A stretch of DNA of 64,000 bases from Streptococcus mitis 17/34. GTDB taxonomy: Bacteria > Bacillota > Bacilli > Lactobacillales > Streptococcaceae. The stretch is taken from positions 1 through 64,000 of the forward strand of contig ASZZ01000010.1 of NCBI GenBank assembly GCA_000430305.1, in the 5' to 3' direction. Below are positions 20,979 to 30,020 of the stretch, one piece after another; positions within the stretch are counted from its first letter, which is position 1; each line of letters starts with the position of its first letter. The notes below the pieces were generated by a model. The model had not been told where the DNA came from, ran no database searches, and was given only the letters and a program-made list of their open reading frames with translations. Made by a program: the position numbers and the translations under genes.

Positions 20979-22229
20979 TTATTCTTCAAAATCAAAGCCA
21001 TACAAGGTTGCAAAATAGTCCTCAGGGCGCTCTGCACGGCGGATTTGGCGAGCTTTGCCTTCTTCGGTATAGAGGATTTCCGCAGAACGTAATTTGGCAT
21101 TATACTGGTAGCCCATTGAAAAACCGTGGGCACCTGTATCATGAATTACCAGCAAATCACCGATTTCTGTATGAGGTAACTCGCGATTCACTGCAAATTT
21201 ATCATTGTTTTCACAGAGTGAACCGACCACATCTACTACCTCAGATGCTCCTTCTGGACGAGTTATGTTGGTAATATGGTGGTAGGCTCCATACATGGCT
21301 GGACGCATAAGGTTGACTGCTGATGCATCCACACCTAGATAGGTACGGTAGGTTGTCTTCTTATGAGTGACTCTTGTGACCAAAGCACCGTGAGGTGCCA
21401 ACATAAAACGACCCAATTCGGTGAAAATCTTGACCTCACCAAGACCTGCTGGCGTAAGAACCTCTTCATACACCTTACGAACTCCCTCACCAATCAAGGC
21501 GATATCGTTCGGCTCCTGGTCTGGACGATAATTGACACCAATACCGCCAGAAAGATTGATAAAGTCTAGCGAAATGCTTAATTTTTCCTTGATTTCAACA
21601 GCCAATTCAAAGAGCTGACGCGCCAACTCTGGATAATAGAGATGGGTCACCGTATTGGATGCTAGGAAGGAGTGAATCCCAAACGTCTTGGCTCCTTTTT
21701 CCTTCAAGATAGCAAAGGCTTCAAAAAGCTGGTCCTTAGTCATACCAAACTTGGCTTCTCCAGGATTGTCCATAATGTCTGTCCCCAGTTCAAAAACACC
21801 GCCTGGATTGTAACGACAAGAGATGATTTCTGGAATGCCTGCTGCACGCTCCAGATGTTCAATATCTTCAAAGGCATCCAAGTTAATGGTCGCACCTAAT
21901 TCACGCGCATAGGCATATTCCTTATCTGGCGTGTTGTTAGAAGAGAACATAATCTCAGAACCAGGGAAATCTAGTTTATGACTCATCAAAAGCTCTACGT
22001 AACTAGAGCAGTCCACACCACAGCCTTCCTCTTGGAGAATTTTCAAAATAGCTGGTGTTGGAGTAGCCTTAACTGCAAAATATTCCTTAAAGCCCTTGTT
22101 CCACGAAAAGGCTTGGTTGACGGCTCTTGCCTTCTCACGAATCCCCTTCTCATCATACAAGTGCAAGGGGGTCGGGAACTCGGCAACAATCGCTTCTAAC
22201 TCTTCTTTATTGATAAATGGTGTTTTCAT
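20979..22229 (-). CDS. lysA: Diaminopimelate decarboxylase LysA
   Basis: 416 residues. Fold-type III PLP enzyme converting meso-diaminopimelate to L-lysine. The PLP lysine is K54 in YFAVKATPTP, the phosphate-binding glycine loop lies in NLSGGIG and the active-site Cys in GSLCENND. Lysine is also the peptidoglycan cross-bridge residue of these bacteria. Start ATG 22229 has AGAAGGAAG. It follows purR after a terminator, so it is probably a separate unit. The closing stretch 20854-20978 holds only the pflA promoter and no clear terminator for lysA. Confidence 0.93.
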   Translation of the reverse strand: MKTPFINKEELEAIVAEFPTPLHLYDEKGIREKARAVNQAFSWNKGFKEYFAVKATPTPAILKILQEEGCGVDCSSYVELLMSHKLDFPGSEIMFSSNNTPDKEYAYARELGATINLDAFEDIEHLERAAGIPEIISCRYNPGGVFELGTDIMDNPGEAKFGMTKDQLFEAFAILKEKGAKTFGIHSFLASNTVTHLYYPELARQLFELAVEIKEKLSISLDFINLSGGIGVNYRPDQEPNDIALIGEGVRKVYEEVLTPAGLGEVKIFTELGRFMLAPHGALVTRVTHKKTTYRTYLGVDASAVNLMRPAMYGAYHHITNITRPEGASEVVDVVGSLCENNDKFAVNRELPHTEIGDLLVIHDTGAHGFSMGYQYNAKLRSAEILYTEEGKARQIRRAERPEDYFATLYGFDFEE

Positions 22230-22256
22230 AAGCTTCCTTCTATTCTATTTGCAAAG

Positions 22257-22283
22257 AAAGGCTGGGACAATTGTTCCAACCTT
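22257..22283 (-). terminator. purR terminator
   Basis: Minus strand AAAGGTTGGAACAATTGTCCCAGCCTTT, a near-perfect stem, followed by CTTT. Confidence 0.75.
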
Positions 22284-22295
22284 TAGTTCTATCTC

Positions 22296-23123
22296 TTATT
22301 TATCTTCGTCAAAGATATTGCCAACCTCAACATCGATGGCTTGGTTCTTGACATCAATATTGGTTACCTTCAAGAGTGACTTGTAGTCAAATTGCTTTTC
22401 ACGTTCTTCTTGGGCATTGTCCGCAAAGACGGCTACACCTGCTAATTCTGAATCAAACTCACGCAAAAGGCTGATCATCCCATTGACCGTTCCGCCACCT
22501 TTCAAGAAATCATCCACAATCAAGACACGGCTGCCTGCCTTGAGACTGCGTTTTGAAAGGAACATTTTCTCAATACGATCACCACTTGAACCGGATACAT
22601 AGTTGACGCTGACTGTTGAACCTTCGGTAATTTTCAAGTCACGGCGCACAATGACAAAAGGAACATTGAGGACATTGGCAACTGCATTTGCAAGTGGCAC
22701 ACCCTTGGTCGCTACTGTCATAACCGCGTCAATTTTTTGGTCCATAAAGCTCTTGGCAATAATGCGGCCAATATTTTTCAAGATAGCTGGTGTGCTAAGC
22801 AAATCTGATAAGTAGATATAGCCACCAGGCAAGATACGGTCACTTTCTGACAACTTAGCACGCAAGTCCTCAACCATTTCCTTGGCATCGTGGCTTGAGA
22901 TTGATGGTGTGAAGATGACACCTCCACCAGCCCCAGTAACTGTCTGGATGTGGCCGATTTCAATTTCCTCAAAGGCACGTTTGATAATCACGATATCTTC
23001 TGAGATGGATGATTTAGCAGATTCATACTTTTCAGCAAAAGTATTAAGACTAGTTAGTTTATAAGGATTATTAATCAAATAGTTGGAAATGACAACCATC
23101 CGATCACTTCTTCTTAATTTCAT
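22296..23123 (-). CDS. purR: Purine operon regulator PurR
   Basis: 275 residues from ATG 23123 (MKLRRSDRMVVISNYL). An N-terminal winged-helix domain (~1-75) precedes a phosphoribosyltransferase-like domain with the PRPP loop RVLIVDDFLKGGGT. In lactic acid bacteria this PurR binds PurBox sites and activates purine biosynthesis genes in response to PRPP. Two PurBox-like motifs lie just upstream (23182-23219), suggesting autoregulation. An upstream in-frame ATG (23141) lacks a ribosome site. Confidence 0.92.
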   Translation of the reverse strand: MKLRRSDRMVVISNYLINNPYKLTSLNTFAEKYESAKSSISEDIVIIKRAFEEIEIGHIQTVTGAGGGVIFTPSISSHDAKEMVEDLRAKLSESDRILPGGYIYLSDLLSTPAILKNIGRIIAKSFMDQKIDAVMTVATKGVPLANAVANVLNVPFVIVRRDLKITEGSTVSVNYVSGSSGDRIEKMFLSKRSLKAGSRVLIVDDFLKGGGTVNGMISLLREFDSELAGVAVFADNAQEEREKQFDYKSLLKVTNIDVKNQAIDVEVGNIFDEDK

Positions 23124-23161
23124 TTCTATTTCCCATTTCATTTAATTTTGATATTTTATCC

Positions 23162-23170
23162 ATTATACCA
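23162..23170 (-). promoter_or_regulatory. purR extended -10
   Basis: Minus strand TGGTATAAT. The upstream TTCGTT at -35 position lies inside the terminator stem. Confidence 0.65.
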
Positions 23171-23181
23171 TATTCACATAA

Positions 23182-23219
23182 AAAAACGAACATTCTTATC
23201 CTAAAAAATGCTCGTTTTT
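23182..23219 (-). terminator. Terminator of the cbf/rmuC unit overlapping two inverted PurBox-like motifs
   Basis: Minus strand ACGAGCATT pairs with AATGTTCGT, followed by TTTTTT. On the plus strand 23182-23194 reads AAAAACGAACATT, 12 of 13 to the PurBox AWWWCCGAACWWT; the opposite arm matches 11 of 13. Confidence 0.7.
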
Positions 23220-23228
23220 CTTAAATTA

Positions 23229-24170
23229 TTAATCTAAATCTGGTTTATAGAAGGAACGATTGTCCATAGCGAAGATTTTATTGGTCATCTCTCCCTTATC
23301 CACCAAAGCCAGAGCTGTTGACATCATCATCATGCTAGCATCCAGATTGTCAATCATATGGATAATCTCTGCCTCCATGATACGTGGACGAACCGGACTT
23401 CCATACTCTAGTAAGCCGTGGTGACTGAGGATAACGTGGCGGAGCAGAATGACTTCTTCCTTGGTGTCATCGATTCCAAGCTCCATAACTGTCTTAGTAA
23501 TTTCACTATCAATCAGAGCGATATGTCCAAGGAGATTGCCTCGCACTGTATACTCCGTCTGGTCTGGTCCCGTCAACTCGATAACTTTGGCCAAGTCATG
23601 TAGCATAATTCCTGCATAGAGCAGGCTCTTATTGAGCTGAGGATAAATCTCGCTAATGGCATCGGCCAAGCGCACCATGGTCGCCGTATGATAGGCTAAA
23701 CCCGTTTCAAAGGCATGATGGTTGGTCTTGGCAGCTGGATAAGAGTAAAATTCCTTATCATACTTGGTGTAGAGCTTTCGGACAATCCGTTGCCAAACAG
23801 GATTTTCAATTTTAAAAATCATTTGCGCCATATAGTCACGGATTTCCTTGACATCAACTGGCGACTTGACCTTGAAATCAGCTGGATCATTAGGTTCGCC
23901 AGGTTGAGGCAAGCGTAGGGTGATTTGATTGACCTGAGGGGTGTTGTTATAAACTTCTCGGCGCCCTTTCATGTGAACAACCTTACCTGCGGTAAAGGCC
24001 TCAACGTTATGAGGTTGGGCATCCCAGAGTTTCCCTTCAATCTCGCCACTATCATCTTGGAAGGTAAAGGCCAGGTAGTTTTTCCCAGCTCGTGTCTGTC
24101 TCAAATCAGCTGACTTGATTAGGTAAAATCCTTCAAACAGCTCATCTTTTTTCATGTGACTAATCTTCAT
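23229..24170 (-). CDS. 3'-5' exoribonuclease YhaM family (Cbf1-like)
   Basis: 313 residues. An N-terminal OB-fold nucleic-acid binding domain (~15-100) is followed by an HD phosphohydrolase domain with HHAFETGLAYHT and HDLAKV metal ligands. The family degrades RNA (and some DNA) 3' to 5' and in pneumococcus acts on small RNAs. Start ATG 24170 overlaps the 3' end of rmuC by 11 nt; a second ATG at 24155 is possible. Coupled with rmuC and the upstream thiN-rpe-rsgA-ksgA group in one long minus-strand run. Confidence 0.9.
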   Translation of the reverse strand: MKISHMKKDELFEGFYLIKSADLRQTRAGKNYLAFTFQDDSGEIEGKLWDAQPHNVEAFTAGKVVHMKGRREVYNNTPQVNQITLRLPQPGEPNDPADFKVKSPVDVKEIRDYMAQMIFKIENPVWQRIVRKLYTKYDKEFYSYPAAKTNHHAFETGLAYHTATMVRLADAISEIYPQLNKSLLYAGIMLHDLAKVIELTGPDQTEYTVRGNLLGHIALIDSEITKTVMELGIDDTKEEVILLRHVILSHHGLLEYGSPVRPRIMEAEIIHMIDNLDASMMMMSTALALVDKGEMTNKIFAMDNRSFYKPDLD

Positions 24171-25416
24171 ATTCTTCCTCATCTTCTTGGAAATGGAGTA
24201 GATCAAGCGCAGGCTCACCTTCTGATAACTCAATGTGACGGAGCGTTCGCTCGATAGCTGTAGTGCGACGGTTTAATAATTCATCAATATTGCCAGAGGC
24301 ATGTTGAAGATGTTTTTGTGCCTTGACCAGAATGCCACCAAACTTGCCAAACTCGGTCTTGACACTAGCAAGGGTCTTACTGATATGGTCGGCACTCTTT
24401 TGGATATTGAGGGTTTTGAAGCCAACTGATAGGGAATTAAGCAGGGCTGACAGGGTACTAGGTCCAGCGACAATAATCTGCTCCTCCCGCCTCAAATCAT
24501 CAAAGAAGATCGGATTGCGGACGATTTCTGAGTAGAGTCCCTCTGTCGGAACAAACAAGACTCCAAAATTGGTTGTCCGAGGTGGTGTTATGTACTTGTT
24601 CCTGATATCCTTGGCAAAGCGCTTGACGCTTGCTAAGAGTGACTTACGACAGCGTTCGATTTCGTCCTTATCGCCTGCTTCATAAGCTTCTTCTAAGCGG
24701 TAATAATCTGCCAGTGGAAACTTGGAGTCAATCGGCAGGTAGACATATTCCTGGTCGCCTTGCCCAGGTAACTTGATGGCATACTCTACTCGCTCACTAG
24801 AATTTTCAACCGTTGCAAATTCTCGTTCATACTGGGCAGGGGTCATGATGTCTTCAATAATCTGCCCCAGTTGCAATTCGCCCAGAATCCCTCGCGTCTT
24901 GGTTCCAGAGAGAACCTTATTAAGAGCACCGACATCACGGGCAACTGTCTGCATTTCTCCCAGACCACGATTGACCGACTCCAATTGCTTGGAAACTGTC
25001 TCGAAGGAAGCTTGCAAGCGCGTCTGCAAGGTCTTTTCTAACTTTTCCTCGACCGTTTGGCGCATTTGTTCCAAACGTTGCTCGTTTGATTCCTGCAAGG
25101 CTTGGAGGCGTTGGTCTGTCTTGTCTCTGGTTTGGAGGAGATTATCTGTCATTTCTTGACGGACCTGAGTCAGACCTTGGTGCAATTCCATTCGCACTTC
25201 TTGCAAACGGTCACTGACAGCCACTTCCAAATCTTTTTGATCTAACTGATTGGCTTGTCTGGCTTGTTCAAAACGGTAATCCAACTGGTCTGACAGATGA
25301 TCTGCCTGATCCTCCAAGCTCTTGGTCAGATGTTTTTCCTGTTTATCCTGCCTCTGCCAAATCAGAAAGAGTCCAGCTAGGTTGGCAATTAATAATAGTA
25401 GTAATACAGTCTCCAT
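24160..25416 (-). CDS. rmuC: RmuC-family DNA recombination protein
   Basis: 418 residues from ATG 25416 (METVLLLLLIANL) with AGGAGGTAGG upstream. One N-terminal membrane helix (~3-20), a long coiled-coil, Gln/Glu-rich (~25-150), then the RmuC domain (~155-355) with YVYLPIDSKFPLADYYRLEE and LFVPTEGLYSEIVRNP. The family limits inversions at short inverted repeats in E. coli; the fold resembles a PD-(D/E)XK nuclease. Its ATG immediately follows the thiN stop. Confidence 0.9.
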   Translation of the reverse strand: METVLLLLLIANLAGLFLIWQRQDKQEKHLTKSLEDQADHLSDQLDYRFEQARQANQLDQKDLEVAVSDRLQEVRMELHQGLTQVRQEMTDNLLQTRDKTDQRLQALQESNEQRLEQMRQTVEEKLEKTLQTRLQASFETVSKQLESVNRGLGEMQTVARDVGALNKVLSGTKTRGILGELQLGQIIEDIMTPAQYEREFATVENSSERVEYAIKLPGQGDQEYVYLPIDSKFPLADYYRLEEAYEAGDKDEIERCRKSLLASVKRFAKDIRNKYITPPRTTNFGVLFVPTEGLYSEIVRNPIFFDDLRREEQIIVAGPSTLSALLNSLSVGFKTLNIQKSADHISKTLASVKTEFGKFGGILVKAQKHLQHASGNIDELLNRRTTAIERTLRHIELSEGEPALDLLHFQEDEEEYED

Positions 25417-25417
25417 C

Positions 25418-26080
25418 CTACCTCCTGTCCTTGCTATGCAAGACAACCACATAGCCATCTGGGCAAGTCACCGACACTTCCCTATCTATATATTCGTTAG
25501 AAGCGTACACTTTTTTAAAGAAAAAATTTTCCTCTGTCAACTCATACTTGGCACCAAGAATTGTCAGCTGGCTATCCCGAACTGGCATAAAGGCTAGATA
25601 GTCGTAGTCTGAACGCGGTTCAAGCTGACTGGTTCCTTCTGAACAATAGGCAATCAAATTTTGCCCGTCCTCAATCGCTATCTGACGCATATAAGGTGCC
25701 AGCTTGGGATTGCTAGGCAGAAAGACATTGGCTAACATATGGTCAATACGACCACCAAGAGCCCCGAAAATAGTGACCTGGACCTGAGGATTTTTCTCAA
25801 AAATAGTCAAGAGAGCCAATTCCAAATCGGTATCATCCTTTTCTGGTCGGGCTTGGACAAAATACTGGGCACGTTTTTGAATCACCTGTCGCTCTTCTTC
25901 GGTTACAGAATCAAAATCCCCAACTGCTAGGGCGAGAGGCAGATTTTCTTCCAAGACCCAAAGCGATCCTCGATCCACACCGACAAAGAAATCAAAATCC
26001 GTCCGATAATGACCACGGTCTCCGCCTGCAAAAACGGCAACCCTAGTCCAGTTGTTTTCTGAGAGTTTGTACTCGCTCAT
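25418..26080 (-). CDS. thiN: Thiamine pyrophosphokinase
   Basis: 220 residues from ATG 26080 (AAGGGAG upstream), overlapping the rpe end by 38 nt. It converts thiamine and ATP to thiamine diphosphate. Conserved blocks are VAVFAGGDRG, VGVDRGSLWVLE, AVGDFDSV, EKDDTDLELAL and IFGALGGRIDHMLANVFL. A longer start at 26101 is possible but less well spaced. No TPP riboswitch is seen, as expected inside an operon. Confidence 0.9.
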   Translation of the reverse strand: MSEYKLSENNWTRVAVFAGGDRGHYRTDFDFFVGVDRGSLWVLEENLPLALAVGDFDSVTEEERQVIQKRAQYFVQARPEKDDTDLELALLTIFEKNPQVQVTIFGALGGRIDHMLANVFLPSNPKLAPYMRQIAIEDGQNLIAYCSEGTSQLEPRSDYDYLAFMPVRDSQLTILGAKYELTEENFFFKKVYASNEYIDREVSVTCPDGYVVVLHSKDRR

Positions 26081-26699
26081 TGACATCTCCCTTAAAGACA
26101 TAGGAACCTGCTACAAAAACGGTCGCACCAGCTTCTTTAGCCTGAGCAATAGTTTGATCATCAATCCCGCCATCGACTTCAATTTCAAAGTTCAAGCCTT
26201 TTTCCTCACGAAGGGCAACCAACTCACGAACCTTATCCATAGTTTCAGGTAGAAAGGCTTGTCCACCAAAGCCAGGGTTAACCGTCATGACCAAGACTTG
26301 ATCAACAAGATGAAGGACGTGCTTGATAGCCTCAACAGGCGTACCAGGATTGATAACAACCGAAGGTTTGACACCAAGCGAACGAATCTTTTGGAGGGCT
26401 CCATGGATATGAGGCGTTGCTTCAACATGGATGCTGATGATATCTGCCCCTGCACGCGCAAAATCTTCTAAATGATGCTCAGGGTTTGACACCATCAAGT
26501 GGCAGTCAAAGACCATCTTGCTATGAGGGCGAAGAGCTTCGACCACACCTGCACCAAAACTGATTTGTGGTACAAAGTGACCGTCCATGATATCGATATG
26601 GGCATACTCTGCCCCCGTTGCTTCTAGGCGTTTGATTTCACGTTCAAAGTTGGCATAATCCGCTGCCAGAATTGACGGAGCAATCTTGTATTGAGACAT
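26043..26699 (-). CDS. rpe: Ribulose-phosphate 3-epimerase
   Basis: 218 residues from ATG 26699 (MSQYKIAPSILAADYANF) with AAGGAGAAACC upstream. TIM-barrel epimerase of the pentose phosphate pathway. Metal ligands lie in HIDIMDGHFVP and FDCHLMV; catalytic Asp is in EIEVDGGIDD; VNPGFGGQ binds the phosphate. An apparent 356-residue extension upstream is only a shadow of rsgA. It follows rsgA by 10 nt. Confidence 0.95.
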   Translation of the reverse strand: MSQYKIAPSILAADYANFEREIKRLEATGAEYAHIDIMDGHFVPQISFGAGVVEALRPHSKMVFDCHLMVSNPEHHLEDFARAGADIISIHVEATPHIHGALQKIRSLGVKPSVVINPGTPVEAIKHVLHLVDQVLVMTVNPGFGGQAFLPETMDKVRELVALREEKGLNFEIEVDGGIDDQTIAQAKEAGATVFVAGSYVFKGDVNERVQTLRKQLD

Positions 26700-26709
26700 A
26701 GGTTTCTCC

Positions 26710-27587
26710 TTATTTTGGAATTTTTTTGCTGACTTTTTTATAGGTTTCTCTGCGATTTTCAATTTCACTGAGGAATTGCAGGTAATTATCAAAACGGAAG
26801 GACGCAATGGTACCTTCTTCAACAGCTGGCTTGACAGCACACGATGGCTCATGGGTATGGGTACAGCTACGGAATTTGCAGTCTCGGCTGACACTAGCAA
26901 TCTCTGGGAAGGCCTGATTGAGGTCTTCAGCCGTTGATACTTCATAGTCCAGCGATGAGAATCCTGGCGTGTCTGCAATTTTACCCCCATTGAGGTTGTA
27001 AAAACTAACAGCTCGAGTGGTATGACGTCCGCGACCCAGACTGTCTGAGATCTCTCCTGTTTCAAGATTGAGATCCGGTGCAATTTTATTGAGAAGAGTT
27101 GATTTTCCAACACCTGTCTGCCCCATAAAGACCGTCACTTTTCCTGTTAACAAAGGCAGGAGTTCCTCCTTACTGGTCACAAAATCGTAACCAATAGCAC
27201 CATAGGTTTGTTGGTAAAAATCCAATTCTGACCGATCTTCCAGCAAGTCCATTTTGGAAATATAGACAATGGGATGGATGCCCTTATGTTCCAAAAGAAC
27301 CAAGAAACGATCCAGCAAATTGCTGTTGAAGTCCGGTTCCTTGACGGACATGATTACTACAGCCTGGTCAATATTGACAATAGGCGGACGGACCAGACTG
27401 TTTTTCCGTTCGTGAATCTTGAGGATATAGCCCTCTGAATTTTCCTCGGCAGAAAAATCTACCCAATCCCCAACGTAGGAGTATGGCCTTTTTTACGGAA
27501 ATTCCCACGCGCGCGTGTTTGATAAACCTGACCATCACTCTCCACATAGTAGAACCCAGCCAAGGCTTTAATGATTTGTCCCTGCAT
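26710..27587 (-). pseudogene. rsgA: Ribosome small-subunit GTPase RsgA, frameshifted as sequenced
   Basis: From ATG 27587 the reading [20 protein letters not shown]... runs to RKKGHTP and then leaves frame. Adding one C at ~27480 (CCC to CC) restores [13 protein letters not shown] and 292 residues. The remaining frame is intact: an OB-fold N-terminus, circularly permuted GTPase ([26 protein letters not shown]) and a zinc finger ([14 protein letters not shown]). RsgA checks 30S subunit maturation. It lies 1 nt after ksgA, another 30S maturation factor. I infer a base error. Confidence 0.9.
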
Positions 27588-27588
27588 C

Positions 27589-28461
27589 TTAGAGCCCTTG
27601 TCCTTTAAGCGCATCTGCTAGGCTGGCAAACTCTGCCAAGCTGAGAGCTTCCCCACGAACACTCGGTGACAAACCTGCTTGGTCCAAGGCCTTGGTCAGC
27701 TTGTCCTTGACCTCTTCAGTCTTACCAAAGTAACCTGTCAAGTTGTTCCACAAGGTCTTACGGCGATGGGTGAAACTTGCCTTGGAAACCTTAAAGAAGA
27801 AGTTCTCGTCTTCCACTGCTACGGCTGGTTCTGGACGACGCACCATTTTCAAAATGGCTGAGTCCACGTTTGGTGCTGGCACAAAGACCGTACGCGGCAC
27901 GATAAAGGCAACCTTGGCTGTCATGTAGTACTGAACCGCAATCGACAGGCTACCGTAAGCCTTGGTGTTAGGTTGAGCTGAGATACGATCCGCCACTTCT
28001 TTTTGCATCATGACCACAAACTCACTAAAAGGAATGCCACTCTCTATCAAGTGCATGAGAATAGGCGTCGTGATATAGTAAGGCAAGTTAGCTACTACCT
28101 TGATTGGCAGGTCAGGATTTTTGAAATTCTGGATATGTTGCGCCAAATCGACCTTGAGAATGTCCTCGTTAACCACTGTTACATTGTCAAAATCACGTAG
28201 GGTATCTGCCAGAATCGGCACCAAACGGTGGTCAATCTCAAAGGCCATGACTTGAGCCGCACGCTCAGCCAGAAACTCTGTCAAGGCACCAATCCCTGGC
28301 CCGATTTCGATAACATTAACCTGGTCATCAATTTCAGCCGTATCCACAATTTTTTGAAGGATATTAGTATCCGTCAAGAAATTTTGCCCGAAGGACTTTT
28401 TAAAGGTAAAACCGTGACGCTCCAGCACTGCCTTGGTCACGCTATAATCTGCAATTCTCAT
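27589..28461 (-). CDS. ksgA: 16S rRNA adenine dimethyltransferase KsgA/RsmA
   Basis: 290 residues. It dimethylates A1518 and A1519 of 16S rRNA. SAM motif [16 protein letters not shown], motif [12 protein letters not shown] and the C-terminal rRNA-binding helical domain are present. Start ATG 28461 follows a normal leader with AAAGAGAA, unlike the leaderless rRNA enzymes elsewhere in the window. It is followed at once by rsgA. Confidence 0.95.
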   Translation of the reverse strand: MRIADYSVTKAVLERHGFTFKKSFGQNFLTDTNILQKIVDTAEIDDQVNVIEIGPGIGALTEFLAERAAQVMAFEIDHRLVPILADTLRDFDNVTVVNEDILKVDLAQHIQNFKNPDLPIKVVANLPYYITTPILMHLIESGIPFSEFVVMMQKEVADRISAQPNTKAYGSLSIAVQYYMTAKVAFIVPRTVFVPAPNVDSAILKMVRRPEPAVAVEDENFFFKVSKASFTHRRKTLWNNLTGYFGKTEEVKDKLTKALDQAGLSPSVRGEALSLAEFASLADALKGQGL

Positions 28462-28525
28462 CTATTCTCTTTTCTATTATCTGTTACTACTATTGTAACA
28501 CATTCCCCTTACATTTGGGGTCTGC

Positions 28526-29092
28526 TTAGCTGTTCTCATAAGATTTCATGGTTTCTTCCACTTCTGCCAAGGTAACCCCAAACAACTCTAGGCGTTTGAG
28601 GAGTTGCTTGCCGTTGGAATAACCAATTCGGAGAGCTTCTCCTAGATATTCTCGTCGCTTACGGCTATCTGCTCCTGCTAGAAAACCAAGGCGAATCAAG
28701 TCGCTACGACTGATATCAAACTGACTCTCATGTTCAAATTGTTCTGTCACCTGAGCGAGAGCCGTTTTCAGATCTTCATAGCTGGCATGCTCAATTCCCA
28801 GAGACCGTCCCTTGGTTTTGGACTTGGGAACAGCTTCATCTCGCTTGAGGAAGGCGTGCTGAACTGTTGGAATGGCCGTCATGATCATGCGACGAATCCG
28901 CTCCCCATTAAAATCTGGATCTGTAAAGACGATGACTCCATGGCGTTGATGTAGACGCTGAATCCGCTCTATATCCTGGTCATTGATGGCAGAACCTCGA
29001 GTCTCATAAGTCTCTACCTCGAAATAACGTTTGAGATTTGCCGTATCATCGCGACCTTCGACCACGATGACTTGGGAAATTTTTTCTTTCAT
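28526..29092 (-). CDS. rnmV: Ribonuclease M5
   Basis: 188 residues. Toprim nuclease (VVEGRDDTANLKRYF, then TDPDFNGERIR) that matures the ends of 5S rRNA with help of ribosomal protein L18. The start codon overlaps the tatD stop (TAATG), so the two genes are coupled. A C-terminal DUF4093-type helical part (~100-188) is complete. Confidence 0.93.
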   Translation of the reverse strand: MKEKISQVIVVEGRDDTANLKRYFEVETYETRGSAINDQDIERIQRLHQRHGVIVFTDPDFNGERIRRMIMTAIPTVQHAFLKRDEAVPKSKTKGRSLGIEHASYEDLKTALAQVTEQFEHESQFDISRSDLIRLGFLAGADSRKRREYLGEALRIGYSNGKQLLKRLELFGVTLAEVEETMKSYENS

Positions 29093-29865
29093 TACTTGCT
29101 GTCCAATCCAAAAATGCGCTCTGCATTTGCAGTCGTTACCGCCGCTAGCTCTTCTGTCGTCATACCACGCAAATCCGCGATAAAATCTACTACATAGCGA
29201 GTATAGGCTGTTTTGTTTTCGCGACCACGTTTAGGAACAGGAGCCAAATAAGGCGCATCCGTTTCCACCAAAATCTTGTCCAAAGGAAGTTCTCTAGACG
29301 CCTCTTGGATATCGGTTGCCTTCTTGAAAGTCACCACTCCTGAAAAGGAAATGGTCATGCCAAGCGCGACAAACTTCTCTGCCCATTCAAGTGTTCCTGA
29401 GAAAGAATGCATGATACCACCACAAGGACCAACGCCCTCGCTCTTGATAATCTCATAGGTATCTTCCAGCGCATCACGGGTATGGACCACAAAAGGCAAA
29501 TCCAAGTCCTTAGATAACTGAATCTGACGGCGAAAAACCTGCTCCTGCACTTCCTTAGGCGATGTCATCCAATGATAATCCAAGCCAATTTCACCTAAAG
29601 CCACAACCTTGGGATGTTTTAGTTTTTCAAGCAAGTAAGTTTCGACCTCGTCTGTGTAAGTCCCTGCTTCCGTCGGATGCCAGCCAATCGTCGCATAGAG
29701 TTGGTCATATTCATCCACCAACTCCAAAGCACGCTCAATCGTCGGTTCATCAAAACCAACAATATTCATCTGTGTCACACCCATCTCAGCAGCCAAGGCA
29801 ATTTCTTCTGCCTCACGACCCGCAAATTCTTCTACATTCAAGTGTGTATGTGTATCAAAAATCAT
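29092..29865 (-). CDS. tatD: TatD-family metal-dependent DNase
   Basis: 257 residues. TIM-barrel metallohydrolase with the N-terminal DTHTHLN motif, ALGEIGLDYHW, PFVVHTRDA, HSFSG and ETDAPYLAP, which supply the two-metal site. The bacterial family has 3'-5' DNase activity. It opens the tatD-rnmV-ksgA-rsgA-rpe-thiN-rmuC group. A TATAAT with TGG extension lies ~35 nt before the ATG. Confidence 0.93.
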   Translation of the reverse strand: MIFDTHTHLNVEEFAGREAEEIALAAEMGVTQMNIVGFDEPTIERALELVDEYDQLYATIGWHPTEAGTYTDEVETYLLEKLKHPKVVALGEIGLDYHWMTSPKEVQEQVFRRQIQLSKDLDLPFVVHTRDALEDTYEIIKSEGVGPCGGIMHSFSGTLEWAEKFVALGMTISFSGVVTFKKATDIQEASRELPLDKILVETDAPYLAPVPKRGRENKTAYTRYVVDFIADLRGMTTEELAAVTTANAERIFGLDSK

Positions 29866-29956
29866 CTCTTCTAACCTCGTTTTCTATCTTCTATTATACC
29901 AAAAACTACCCTCTCTCCTCATCTGTAAAAAATATTCTAAAATCCATCGTCGTCTC

Positions 29957-29985
29957 TTGACGCTATTTTTTCAAAGCAGTATAAT
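29957..29985 (+). promoter_or_regulatory. Promoter of the KimA-like permease
   Basis: TTGACG (29957-29962), 17-nt spacer, TATAAT (29980-29985). Confidence 0.85.
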
Positions 29986-30020
29986 AGCACTTATTGAAAT
30001 TTTCAGAAAAGGAAATGACC

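Noticed and set aside
26700-27113. N-terminal extension making rpe 356 residues
   Set aside because: The extension is an out-of-frame shadow of rsgA; the 218-residue form has the family length and a good ribosome site.
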